Assembly (NCBI GenBank): GCA_016717705.1
Contig: JADKFD010000001.1
Location: 62,001-126,000 of the forward strand
Direction: 5' to 3'
Source of the DNA: Rhodanobacteraceae bacterium
GTDB taxonomy: Bacteria > Pseudomonadota > Gammaproteobacteria > Xanthomonadales > SZUA-5
Length of the DNA: 64,000 bases
The notes beneath the pieces were generated by a model that was given only the letters and a program-made list of their open reading frames with translations, was not told the origin of the DNA and made no database searches. The position numbers and the translations under genes are program-made. Below, in pieces: positions 27,945 to 36,400 of this stretch; the stretch's first letter is position 1, and every line of letters starts with the position of its first letter.

Positions 27945-29981
27945 ATGCAGTCACCCCGCCCCCTTGGCGTCCTCGTCACCCTCTTGCTGGCGCTGCCTGC
28001 TGCCGCGGCGGAATTTCGTTTCGACGGCCATCTGGACGATGCTGGCCGGCCCGCGAACGGCCTCTACGACCTGCAACTGACTGCGTTCCCGGCCGAGAAA
28101 GCCGGCGCCACGCTGGCGGCGCCGATCGTGTTCGAGCGCGTTCCGGTGGCCGATGGGCGTTTCCTGCTGACTTTCGACCTGCCGGCGGATGCCGATGCCG
28201 CGTGGGTCGAAGTGGCGGTGCGCGAGCCCGGTGCCGGCGCTTTCAGCCGCATCCCGACCCGCACCAAGGCCATCGCCGCGCCGCTGATCGGCCAATGCTG
28301 GGCGACCACCGGCGACAGCGGCAGCAGTGCGGCAACCAATTTCCTCGGCACCACCGACGATCAACCGCTGGTCCTGCGCACGCGCAATGTGCAGAGCCTG
28401 CGCATCGAGCCGAGTTTCCTCCATAGCGATGGCCTGCCGTTCACCGCCAACGTGATCGCCGGCAGCCGCCTGAATGCCGTGGAGACCAATGTGCGCGGCG
28501 CCACCATCTCCGGTGGCGGCAAGACGACGGGCGCCGATGCCGGCATCTCCGCCAGCGCCGGCGGCCCCAATCGCGTGACCGACACCTACGGCACCGTCGG
28601 CGGCGGCTACAAGAATGTCGCCGGCGACGACAACGGCCCCACCTTCTTCGCATCGGCGCAACATGCCACCGTCTCCGGCGGACGCGACAACAGCGCAGCC
28701 GGCACCGACTCGACGGTCGGCGGCGGCTCCGTCAACCTCGCCAGCGGACAGGGGTCCAGCGTGGCCGGTGGCCGCAGCAACCGGGCGCTCGGCGCCAACA
28801 GCACGGTGGCGGGAGGCAGCTCCAACCTCGCGGCTCTGGCAGGGACGAACGTTGGCGGCGGCGAGTCGAACACCGCCCAGGCCAACTTCGCCAGCGTCGG
28901 CGGTGGCCTCGACAACATGGCCAGTGGCAATTCCGCGGTGGTTGCCGGCGGCAGCGGCAACACCGCGAGCCTGTCGGGTGCGGGCGTGCATTCGGGCGTT
29001 GGCAACTGCGCGGGAGGGGCCTTTTCGGCCAGCGCCGGCAACAACGCCAAGGTGCGCCCCGGCAGCGGTTCCGGTGCCGCCGGGGCCGGATGCGCCGGAG
29101 TGGCCAGCAGCGGCGATGTGGACGGCGACGAAGGCACCTACGCCTGGGCGGACTCCAATGCAACCGCGTTCACCTCGACCGGCCCCAACCAGTTCCTGGT
29201 GCGCGCCAGTGGCGCGCTGGTCCTGCAGAAGCAGATCGCCGCAGAAACCAGCGCACGCGCGCCGCGCGGCTACTTCAATGTGGTGCAGGGCGACTCCGGA
29301 CTGGCGCAGCCGGCGACGCCGCGCATCGACACTGTGGCGATCTTCGAGAGTGACACCGATGCCTTCCTGCGCATCCTGTCACCGAGCATCGAGGAGAAGG
29401 GCCTGATCTTCGCCACCCCGGAGAGCATCGCCGACGGCGGCATCGTTTACCTCGGCACCGATGTCATGCAGTTCCGCACCAACGGCAATGTCCCGCGGAT
29501 GACGCTGGGTGCCGACGGGACGCTGTCGCTGCAGACCCTGGGCGCCGCCGGGGCAACGCAGGTCTGTCGCAACGCCAGCAACCAGTTCGCGAGCTGCTCG
29601 TCGAGCGCACGCTACAAGGAAAAGATCGCCGATCTCGGCCTGGGTCTGGCCGCAGTGCTGCGGCTGCGCCCGGTCGGCTACGTCTGGAAGGACGGCGGCA
29701 TGGCCGACGTCGGCTTCGTCGCCGAAGAGGTGGCAAAGCTCGACGAACGCCTGGTTACCCGCAACGACCAGGGCGAGGTCGAAGGCGTCAAGTACGACCG
29801 CCTGAGCGCGCTGCTGGCCGGCGCGGTGCAGGAACTGGCGGCGCGCGAATCGCTGCAGGCCGAGGCGATTGCCCGCCTGCAGGCAGAACGCACGGCGGCC
29901 GAGCGGCGCCAGGCGCGCGTCGAGCAGGAACTGTCCGAGTTGCGCGCGCTGGTACACGGCCTGCGCCGGGAGCGCCGCTGA
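27945..29981 (+). CDS. Secreted surface protein with YadA-head-like repeats and a C-terminal S74 chaperone domain
   Basis: The 678-residue protein starts at 27945 with a GGAGA site and a signal peptide (MQSPRPLGVLVTLLLALPAA followed by AAA). Residues 22-120 form a predicted beta domain. Residues 165-370 are a run of about 14-residue repeats of the form VxGGxxNxAxGxxSxVxGG, like the left-handed roll of YadA-type heads. A C-terminal region (about 555-640) matches the S74 intramolecular chaperone, with SSARYKEKI holding the Ser-Lys dyad, then GYVWK and DVGFVAEEVAKL. The last 45 residues are a coiled coil. S74 domains trimerise a fibre and then cut themselves off. No phage genes surround it, so this is more likely a host surface trimer than a tail fibre. 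Confidence 0.8.
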   Translation: MQSPRPLGVLVTLLLALPAAAAEFRFDGHLDDAGRPANGLYDLQLTAFPAEKAGATLAAPIVFERVPVADGRFLLTFDLPADADAAWVEVAVREPGAGAFSRIPTRTKAIAAPLIGQCWATTGDSGSSAATNFLGTTDDQPLVLRTRNVQSLRIEPSFLHSDGLPFTANVIAGSRLNAVETNVRGATISGGGKTTGADAGISASAGGPNRVTDTYGTVGGGYKNVAGDDNGPTFFASAQHATVSGGRDNSAAGTDSTVGGGSVNLASGQGSSVAGGRSNRALGANSTVAGGSSNLAALAGTNVGGGESNTAQANFASVGGGLDNMASGNSAVVAGGSGNTASLSGAGVHSGVGNCAGGAFSASAGNNAKVRPGSGSGAAGAGCAGVASSGDVDGDEGTYAWADSNATAFTSTGPNQFLVRASGALVLQKQIAAETSARAPRGYFNVVQGDSGLAQPATPRIDTVAIFESDTDAFLRILSPSIEEKGLIFATPESIADGGIVYLGTDVMQFRTNGNVPRMTLGADGTLSLQTLGAAGATQVCRNASNQFASCSSSARYKEKIADLGLGLAAVLRLRPVGYVWKDGGMADVGFVAEEVAKLDERLVTRNDQGEVEGVKYDRLSALLAGAVQELAARESLQAEAIARLQAERTAAERRQARVEQELSELRALVHGLRRERR

Positions 29982-29982
29982 G

Positions 29983-30261
29983 ATGCGCCGGGCATTCATG
30001 CCGCCTCTGGCAGCCTGCATTTGGCTGGCGCTGCCGCCAACGGGGACAGTGGCGGACAGCGGACAGCGCTTCGCCGTGCGCGGCGAAGTGCACGCGCTGG
30101 GTCTCAGCGACGACCGCCGCTTCGCGCTCAGCGCCGAATTGCGGCAGACGCCGAACACCGAATCGGCCGATGGCCGCTACGCGCTGAAAGCCGTCAACGT
30201 GCCCGAGGCCGGCTGCGATCCCGCCGCCGAGTTGTTCGCCAACGGCTTCGAGGGGAACTGA
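29983..30261 (+). CDS. Small secreted protein with an ANGFE C-terminal tail
   Basis: The 92-residue protein starts one base after the previous stop, so it is in the same transcript as the S74 protein. It has a signal-like N-terminus (MRRAFMPPLAACIWLALPPT), a mid-section without a known fold, and ends CDPAAELFANGFEGN. From memory, a GD..FxNGFE-like end recurs on secreted proteins of Rhodanobacteraceae-like bacteria; its role is unknown. The single cysteine lies 13 residues from the end. Confidence 0.65.
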   Translation: MRRAFMPPLAACIWLALPPTGTVADSGQRFAVRGEVHALGLSDDRRFALSAELRQTPNTESADGRYALKAVNVPEAGCDPAAELFANGFEGN

Positions 30262-30327
30262 ACCCGCGTAAGGCGGCTCCCCTCCGAATGTAGGGCGGAA
30301 CCCGCACACGCTTCTCCGTGCGGATTC

Positions 30328-30675
30328 CGCCGTCACGCTCTTCAGCAGCGATGCAATTCTCGTCGCCGCCGCGTCTGCCGGCGCGTTGATGTGCCGGGCC
30401 AGGTAGGTCAACTCGAAGTCGCGCGCAACCAACCCATCCAGCAGTCGGCCCGCCCAGGCAATCAGATCCGGCCGCAGCAGATCGACGCGACGCAGGCGCT
30501 GGTCCAGCGCCTTCATCACGTCCTCTCGACGAATTCCATCCTGTGCGGAATCGATATCGAGATTGTATTGCGCTTCGTCCTCACGCACGCCGATGCGCCC
30601 ACGCTCGATGTCGATCAGATACGGGCGTGCGTCGTCCTGACGGTTGAAACTCGGCAGCCCGAGGATGCGGTGAGC
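30328..30675 (-). pseudogene. C-terminal remnant, possibly of a type III restriction or DEAD-box helicase protein
   Basis: About 116 codons read as a protein-like end: PYLIDIERGRIGV, then AQYNLDIDSAQDGIRREDVM, then LRRVDLLRPDLIAWAGRLLD and FELTYLARHINAPADAAA. The composition and helix pattern are those of a real protein, and the end recalls the C-terminus of some type III restriction endonuclease-like helicases, but this is a weak memory match. There is no start codon at a sensible place and a TAG bounds it upstream. It is probably what is left of a larger lost gene. Confidence 0.4.
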
Positions 30676-30774
30676 CTAGCGAACCGCATCGATCGCGGCG
30701 ATGGGCTGACACCAATCGAGCGCTGGTTCGCGACTGATGCGGTTCGTTCCACTCACCGCATCCTACAGGGGCTG

Positions 30775-30936
30775 CTCGCGACGCACGCGTCGCTCCTACA
30801 AGCGCACGGCGCGTCTGTGGGAGCGGATTTACTCCGCGAGCTCCTCGCGACGCACGCGTCGCTCCTACAAGCGCACGGCGCGTCTGTGGGAGCGGATTTA
30901 CTCCGCGAGCGTTTCGCGACGCACGCGTCTTTCCTG
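30775..30936. repeat. 69-bp tandem repeats built from REP-D and REP-B units
   Basis: The unit starts CTCGCGACGCACGCGTCGCT at 30775 and recurs at 30844; a third, partial copy starts at 30913. Each unit contains a REP-D-like palindrome (GCGACGCACGCGTCGC) and a REP-B palindrome (GAGCGGATTTACTCCGC). The period is exactly 69 bases. Confidence 0.9.
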
Positions 30937-31039
30937 CAACAGCAGTGATGGGCGGACACCGATCGCGGGTCGGTTCGCGACTACTGCGGTTCGTTTCACT
31001 CACCGCTTCCCACGGGGGCTGTGTCGTGGACCTTGTGGG

Positions 31040-32142
31040 CTAGGCTGCGCGGGCTTCTTGCGCCCAGCTGAAACGGGTCTTGAGCTTGTTCAACACACTG
31101 TTGAACGGAATGACGCGGCGGTGCTGCAACTGCCCGACGATGATGCCCGCCGCCACGCCCTGCTGGATTGCGAATGCCGCCACGGCCTCGCGGGAGTAAT
31201 TGCCCAAAGCGATGAAGCGGGTCAGCTCGGCAGGTGCAATCAGCTGGCGCGTGGCGAATCGTTGGCCTCCTGCTCCTGATCGGTCTCGTCCTGTCCGCCA
31301 TCGAAGTCGATGAACTGTTCGCGTTTGCCGTGCAGCAGTACATGGCCAAACTCGTGGAACAAGGTGAACCACAGTTGGTCGTCGGACTCGTAGCGCAAGG
31401 ACAGCTGCACCAGCACCTTGTCCTTGCTCAGCCAACGCGTGGCACCGCAAACGCGCGCGCCATCGGGTGCGGGCAAGAACACCAGCGCCACACCGTTCGA
31501 GGCACAACGTGCCACCAGTGGTTCCACAAAGCTGGCATCCGGCCGCAAGCTGAATGCCCGAATCTCTGGCAATGCAGCGCGCAGCGCGGCGCCATCGAAC
31601 GGCGCGCAGGGCAGCTGTTCGGCTACGCGCTCGCCTTGCGCCAACCATGCCAGCATGGCCCACTCATGACTTTGGAATGCCTGCGACTTGCGGTAAGTGG
31701 CCTGCACATCGCCCCAGACTTCCGGCAGATAGTCCAGGGAACCCACGCTAAAGAATGCCCGCAGCGCGCGCACCAAGTCATTGCCGCGCAATCCCGCCGG
31801 AATCCAGCCCAGCTTCGACAGCGAGCGATGCGGCACCTGCGGCAGCCAACTTTGCTCATCCTGCAGACGAAGCTGTTCGGATTCGCGCGCGAGGTGCTCG
31901 CGGTAGCGCGCTTCCAGACCGAGCCAGAGCCGCGCCGGCAAACCGAATACAGCTTCCAGCTTCAACGCAGTTTCCGGGGTGACCGGCTCCAGGCCAGCCA
32001 ACAGCCGGTTGACGTGCTTGGTGGTGAATCCAAGCCGCTGGGCCAGTTCCATCTGGGTCATCGCCGCTGCTTCGCGGTGCTCGTCCAGCACCTCGCCGGG
32101 CGACACGGCGTAGTCGGGCTGAAAGGCGTTCTGGTTACTCAT
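31040..32142 (-). CDS. XRE-ImmA/IrrE fusion, HigA-type antitoxin (one frame break near 31257)
   Basis: The N-terminal part (start at 32142, MSNQNAFQPDYAVSPGEVLD) has an XRE helix-turn-helix, MTQMELAQRLGFTTKHVNRL, like HigA antitoxins. A middle region leads to a metallopeptidase motif, LWFTLFHEFGHVLLHGKR (HExxH), typical of the ImmA/IrrE family. The frame breaks after QEAND. Adding one T near 31257 restores QEANDFATRQLIAPAELT and then ALGNYSREAVAAFAIQQGVA, giving 367 residues, the usual length for this fusion. It follows a HigB-like toxin with an eight-base overlap. The fusion could autorepress the pair or cut a partner. Confidence 0.8.
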
Positions 32143-32441
32143 GGGTGTCTGCAACTTCAAGGATTTCGATGGCGGTGACACGGCTCCAGTCGAGCCCTCC
32201 TCCCTCGCGCATCGGCGGCGGGCGGGTCGTGGGCGGGACGAAAGATCAGTCGATAGGGGTGGTCAAGATCGATGGAAAGCTGACCGGCGCGATTCTGGGT
32301 GAGCTCATGGCATCGCATCGGGCCGCGATATGGCGGCCCGATGTCTGCAAGCGACAGCGCCTCCGCCAGCACCACAAGCCGCTGGCGCAGCAGACGTGCA
32401 CGGCGCTCGCCGTGCCTGGCCGCGCCTGCGGCCGCTCGGGT
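32135..32441 (-). pseudogene. HigB/RelE-like toxin, N-terminus lost and one frame break
   Basis: Read on the minus strand, RARLLRQRLVVLAEALSLAD leads to CHELTQNRAGQLSIDLDHPY and RLIFRP, which match the HigB pattern of a basic helix followed by RAGQ(Y/L)SI and WRLxFR. After a one-base break near 32222 another frame gives LDWSRVTAIEILEVADTHE and stops inside the antitoxin start. No start codon or normal first 25 residues are visible; a stop at about 32475 and a REP-A-like palindrome (32476-32500) lie just upstream. Order toxin then antitoxin is that of higBA. Confidence 0.55.
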
Positions 32442-32607
32442 CGACTGCGGGATTTGCGCTGATCGCGGTCAGCAGCTTCGCGCGCGAGCGCACTCCTGCA
32501 AGTTTGCCGAAGTTACTCGCAGGAATTGCAGGAGCGTGCCTGCGGTCGAACTCCTGCCGACACCCGGCCGAACCGCAGATGACGCCATCTTTGCGGCCCC
32601 ACAAACG

Positions 32608-32637
32608 AAAAACCCCGGCTGGCAGAGCCAACCGGGG
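32608..32637 (-). terminator. Terminator after the phasin gene
   Basis: On the minus strand CCCCGGTTGGC, a three-base loop and GCCAGCCGGGG form a stem with one mismatch and are followed by TTTTT. It lies 108 bases past the phasin stop. Confidence 0.75.
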
Positions 32638-32744
32638 ACATTCGCGACGCGCAAATCGAGGGGAGGGGTCTAGATCTTCGCGTCGCTCATGTTCTGGCTT
32701 CGCTCAACTGGGTGACCGTCGCTCGACATTGCTCTTGTCGGCGC

Positions 32745-33125
32745 TCAGCGTGCCTTGGCAGCCTTGGTCGCCTTGACGACGCTGTCGTTGGCGGCTTCGA
32801 CGGTGCCCTTGAACAGCTGGCCATAAGCTTCACCGGTCTTGACCAGCACGCTGGTCACTTCCTGCGAAGTGGCATAAAACTTCTCGGCCGAATCCTTGAC
32901 CAGATTGACGCTCTTCGGGAAGGAGGCGCGCGCGGCGTCGAAATCCTTCACTTCGCCGGCCTGACCCATGAGGTCGGTGGCAACCTTGACGCGATCTTCG
33001 ATGGTCTTCAACTGGATGTCGATCAGCTTCTCGAAGCCTTCGACTGCAATGGCATTGGCCTTGATGAAGGTCTCGGCGGCCTGCTTCGACAGGGCCAGGA
33101 ACTGATTGCTTGCTTGCTCGTACAT
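32745..33125 (-). CDS. Phasin-family protein
   Basis: The 126-residue protein starts at 33125 (MYEQASNQFLALSKQAAETF) with a strong AGGAGA site. It is almost wholly amphipathic helix with the phasin pattern (LIDIQLKTIEDRVKVATDLM) and an alanine/lysine-rich end (TKAAKAR). Phasins coat polyhydroxyalkanoate granules or act as general helical stress proteins. No PHA synthase is in the window. It appears to be monocistronic, with its own terminator. Confidence 0.85.
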   Translation of the reverse strand: MYEQASNQFLALSKQAAETFIKANAIAVEGFEKLIDIQLKTIEDRVKVATDLMGQAGEVKDFDAARASFPKSVNLVKDSAEKFYATSQEVTSVLVKTGEAYGQLFKGTVEAANDSVVKATKAAKAR

Positions 33126-33279
33126 GCTTGCTCTCCTTGGGAACTGCCCCATGTTGCGATGCAGCATAAACGAGAAAATGGTGCAGTGCAACATATTTCT
33201 TTCAAGCCAAACCCCCGGCTGCCTGGGGACCCTCTGGGCACGTGATCGACAGGCGCCAGCCGGATGGTCTGCGCGGCGC

Positions 33280-33876
33280 CTACTTCGCCGCTGGCGCAGC
33301 GTGAATCGGTGGCGCGGTCGTCAGACCATGGCGCACTTCAGCGTCGGCGGAAGGACCCAGCCACATGCCGAGCAGCGCGCGATTGAACTCGATCCCGGGG
33401 AAGTGCTCGGTGGCACCACCACTGATGGTGATCTGTGACCCGCCATCGGGGTCGTAGAAGAACACCATGGTCTGGCCGCGCGTGGCGGCCGGCAGCATGG
33501 CGATGAACTTCGCCAGTCGCGGCGCGACCCGCTGGCGCGTTTCCAGGCTGGTCACACTTTCGAAAAGTTCGCGGAAATGCGCCTGCACCTGCGCCTTGGG
33601 CAATTCGTTGGCGTACCAGACCAGCGTGATCTGCAGCGGCGTCAACCCCTCGCTGATGTTGCCTCTGGCCACGGCATCGGCCGGACCATGCATGGCGAGT
33701 CCGTAAAAGGGAATGAAACTGCGCTGCACCATGGCCGAACCCAGCAAGACCCATGGCCGCCGCTGGCCTTCGACGCGCACCATCGGCGCAATCTCGCCTC
33801 CCGCGTGATTCAATGCCGGCGCCGGCGTCGCCAGCGAACCGAGCAATGCCGCACACGCACACCACCGTTTCCACAT
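33280..33876 (-). CDS. Secreted chalcone isomerase-like protein
   Basis: The 198-residue product has a signal peptide (MWKRWCACAALLGSLATPAP followed by A). The folded part follows the CHI-like pattern: VLLGSAMVQRSFIPFYGLAM, LTPLQITLVWYANELPKAQV, and a late FPGIEFNRALLGMWLG. Plant chalcone isomerase residues are not expected in these bacterial forms, which are periplasmic proteins of unknown role. Start at 33876 is chosen for the signal peptide. Confidence 0.75.
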   Translation of the reverse strand: MWKRWCACAALLGSLATPAPALNHAGGEIAPMVRVEGQRRPWVLLGSAMVQRSFIPFYGLAMHGPADAVARGNISEGLTPLQITLVWYANELPKAQVQAHFRELFESVTSLETRQRVAPRLAKFIAMLPAATRGQTMVFFYDPDGGSQITISGGATEHFPGIEFNRALLGMWLGPSADAEVRHGLTTAPPIHAAPAAK

Positions 33877-34015
33877 GTCGATCCGCCCCCACTGCAGATA
33901 ACGCCGAGCATAGCTGCCTGCAGCCTGTTGTCCGAATGAACAACTGCTGCGCTGGCGCCCAGCCAAGCGACTGTTCTACACCGCTATGCGCGGCGGAGGG
34001 AATCCCGTACGCCAC

Positions 34016-34381
34016 TCAACCAGGGCGCGGCATCCCGTAACGCGCGCCAGCAGTGCAGGTCTCATGGACGACTACCAGCGAAAGCAAGGGCAGCGCCGGA
34101 CGCAATTGCTCGAAGATCCACTGCGCCAGCCGCTCGCTGGTGGGGTTCTCCAGACCGGGAATATCGTTCAGGTAGTTGTGGTCGAGCTGCTCGAACAGCG
34201 GCTTGAAGGCGCGCTTGACGTCGGCAAAGTCCATCACCCAGCCCTGCGGCTCGACGATGTCGCCACTGAGGTGCAGTTCGATCCGGAACGAATGGCCGTG
34301 CAGCCGCGAACACTTGTGCGTTGCCGGAAGGTTCGGCAAGCGGTGTGCGGCTTCGATGGAGAAAACCTTGAAGATATCCAC
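34016..34381 (-). CDS. queD: 6-pyruvoyl-tetrahydropterin synthase / QueD family
   Basis: The 121-residue protein (GTG start at 34381, DIFKVFSIEAAHRLPN) has the zinc-binding histidines in AAHRL and LHGHSF, the catalytic cysteine in HKCSRLHGH, and a late LVVVHETCTAGARY. QueD makes 6-carboxytetrahydropterin on the way to queuosine. No other queuosine genes are nearby. Confidence 0.9.
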   Translation of the reverse strand: MDIFKVFSIEAAHRLPNLPATHKCSRLHGHSFRIELHLSGDIVEPQGWVMDFADVKRAFKPLFEQLDHNYLNDIPGLENPTSERLAQWIFEQLRPALPLLSLVVVHETCTAGARYGMPRPG

Positions 34382-34449
34382 TGCAGCGGCCCTCCCTGGG
34401 CCGCAATATCCGTCGTATGCGACCACGTCGCCGCCGGGGCGCCCGACCG

Positions 34450-34526
34450 TGGTGGCTATGAGTGGAATCGAACCACCGACCTCAGCATTATGAGTGCCGC
34501 GCTCTAACCGTCTGAGCTACATAGCC
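34450..34526 (-). tRNA. tRNA-Met (CAT), elongator type, with encoded CCA
   Basis: The minus strand folds as a cloverleaf: acceptor GGCTATG with CATAGCC, D-arm GCTCAGACGGTTAGAGC, anticodon loop CTCATAA with CAT, T-arm GGTGGTTCGATTCCACTC (GGTTCGATTCC core), then ACCA. The acceptor pairs G1-C72 and the overall sequence is close to the E. coli elongator tRNA-Met. A C1-A72 mismatch, as in initiators, is absent. Ile2 (lysidine) tRNAs also carry CAT, so this is a family-similarity call. Confidence 0.93.
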
Positions 34527-34640
34527 ACGGATTCGTGGACCGCGAAGGATAGCAAACCCGGCGAGCGCAAATCCAGCGCCTTTTCCCGGGTGGCTTCAGG
34601 GACCCGCTGAAACGGTCCTGCGGCTCGCTTCAGAGCTTCC

Positions 34641-35789
34641 TCAGCTGAGAAAGCACTCGATGGTGTCATTGAGGAAGCGATATCCGAGCTCACTGGCACG
34701 CACCTGCCCGGCGTCGACCTCGAGCAATCCGCGCGCCAGCGCCTGGCGGTAACCCGGCTCCAGCGCCAGTTCCCTGCCGGTGCGCTCGGCATAGATGTCG
34801 AGCGGGAACCCTTGCCGCAAGCGCAAGGCGTTGAGCATGAACTCGAAGCCGAGCTCGCTGACCGCGATCTGCCGGTCCTCCGACCAGGCCGCGGGGGTAC
34901 CGGCGCTGCGCAGATACAGCGACGGCGTGCGCTGGCGCGCGCGACGGCGCACACCCGTGGCGGTGGTGTATTTGGAATGACCGCCGGCGCCTATCGCCAG
35001 ATAATCGCCGAACAGCCAGTAGTTCCGGTTATGCCGTGATTGCCGTCCCGGACGCGCGTAGGCCGATACCTCGTAGTGCTCGAACCCGGCCTCGTGCAGG
35101 GACGCCTGACAGGCATCCAGCATGTCGACCACACTCTCGTCATCGGGCAGATCGGCCGGCGGGTTGCGCGCAAACACGGTCTGCGGTTCCAGCGTCAGCT
35201 GGTAATGCGACAGGTGTTCTGGCGCCAGTTCCAGCGCCGCCTGCAGATCGGCAACTGCGCCGCTCAGCGTCTGCCCCGGCAGGCCGTACATCAGATCGAT
35301 ATTGATGTTGTCGACGCCAGCGGCGCGCGCCAGGCGGAAGGCGTTGCGCGCCTCATCGCTGCCGTGGATGCGCCCGAGGCGGCGCAAGTGTTCGTCGTCG
35401 AAGCTCTGCACGCCGAAGGACAGACGATTGACCCCGGCCGCCAGATAACCCTCGAAACGGTCGAATTCCGCGCTACCCGGGTTGGTTTCCAGCGTGATTT
35501 CGCAACCGGCGGCGAGCGGCGCGCGCGCGCGGACACCATCCAGAATGCGCTGGATGGCCGCGCCCGAGAACAGGCTCGGCGTGCCGCCGCCGAAGAAGAT
35601 CGACTGCAACGGCCGGCTCTGCACGAACGGCAGTTCGAGTTCGAAATCGGCCAACAAGGCCGCCACATAGTCGTCCTCCGGCAGAGTCGCCGGGCGCTGG
35701 TGCGAATTGAAATCGCAGTACGGACATTTGCGCACGCACCAGGGAAGATGCACGTACAGCGACAGCGGAATCGCCGTCGACGCGATCAC
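34641..35789 (-). CDS. hemW: Radical SAM heme chaperone HemW
   Basis: The 382-residue protein has the radical SAM cluster motif in CVRKCPYCDF near residue 18, FFGGGTPSLFSG, LETNPG, and a C-terminal HemW domain with FGDYLAIGAGGHSKY. The extra cysteine after CDF that distinguishes HemN is absent, so this is the HemW heme chaperone rather than coproporphyrinogen dehydrogenase. It overlaps rdgB by four bases (ATGA). The rph-rdgB-hemW order is conserved in gammaproteobacteria. Confidence 0.92.
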   Translation of the reverse strand: MIASTAIPLSLYVHLPWCVRKCPYCDFNSHQRPATLPEDDYVAALLADFELELPFVQSRPLQSIFFGGGTPSLFSGAAIQRILDGVRARAPLAAGCEITLETNPGSAEFDRFEGYLAAGVNRLSFGVQSFDDEHLRRLGRIHGSDEARNAFRLARAAGVDNINIDLMYGLPGQTLSGAVADLQAALELAPEHLSHYQLTLEPQTVFARNPPADLPDDESVVDMLDACQASLHEAGFEHYEVSAYARPGRQSRHNRNYWLFGDYLAIGAGGHSKYTTATGVRRRARQRTPSLYLRSAGTPAAWSEDRQIAVSELGFEFMLNALRLRQGFPLDIYAERTGRELALEPGYRQALARGLLEVDAGQVRASELGYRFLNDTIECFLS

Positions 35790-36400
35790 CAGATCGCTCG
35801 CCCCAGCCGGGCACGCAGCAGTTGCAGCGCCTGGCCGCGATGGCTGATCAAGTGCTTCTGCTCCGGGCCAAGCTCGGCCGCGCTACGCCCGCTGGCGGCA
35901 TCGAGGAAGACCGGATCGTAGCCAAAGCCACCGCTGCCACGCGGCACGCGCGACAATCGGCCGTTCCAGCTGCCCTCGGCGATCAGCGGCATCGGATCGT
36001 CGGCCGAACGCAGGATCACGATGACACAGACGAAACGGCAGCTGCGCGCGGCACCTTCGAGGCCCTCGCAGGCGCTCAACAGGCGCTGGATGTTCGCCGC
36101 ATCGGTGGCGTCGGCACCGGCGTAGCGCGCACTCAGCACGCCCGGGGCGCCGCCGAGGGCGTCGACGACGATGCCGCTGTCGTCGGCCAACGCTGCCAGG
36201 CCGGTCGCCCGTGCAGCGTGGCGCGCCTTGATCAGCGCGTTCTCGACGAAGGTGCTGGCGCTCTCGACCGGCTCGTCGAGGCCAAATTCGCCGGCGCCGC
36301 GCAAGCGCAGCGGCAGACCCGCCAGCAGTGTGCGCAATTCACCCAGCTTGCCGACGTTGTGGCTTGCCAGCACCAGATCGCGCACGCCGATCTCAGTCAC
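35786..36400 (-). CDS. rdgB: Non-canonical purine NTP pyrophosphatase (RdgB/HAM1)
   Basis: The 204-residue protein has the HAM1 motifs LASHNVGKLGEL, FVENALIKARHAA, LADDSGIVVDALGGAPGVLS and GFGYDPVF. It hydrolyses dITP, XTP and ITP and so keeps damaged purines out of DNA. The GTG at 36400 is chosen over longer frames because the family begins about there; it overlaps the rph stop by eight bases. Confidence 0.93.
   Translation of the reverse strand: MTEIGVRDLVLASHNVGKLGELRTLLAGLPLRLRGAGEFGLDEPVESASTFVENALIKARHAARATGLAALADDSGIVVDALGGAPGVLSARYAGADATDAANIQRLLSACEGLEGAARSCRFVCVIVILRSADDPMPLIAEGSWNGRLSRVPRGSGGFGYDPVFLDAASGRSAAELGPEQKHLISHRGQALQLLRARLGRAIW

Larger units (their letters stand above)
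30262..31039. other. Decayed accessory stretch
   Basis: The 778 bases hold a gene remnant (30328-30675, minus), a 69-bp tandem repeat array (30775-30936) and AT-poor filler. No intact gene is seen. Confidence 0.7.

Noticed and set aside
27945..29981. A prophage tail fibre gene because of the S74 domain
   Set aside because: There is a Sec-type signal peptide and no phage structural, integrase or lysis gene on either side.
34450..34526. Initiator tRNA or tRNA-Ile2 for the CAT anticodon
   Set aside because: The first acceptor pair is G-C, not the C-A mismatch of initiators, and the body is close to elongator Met.
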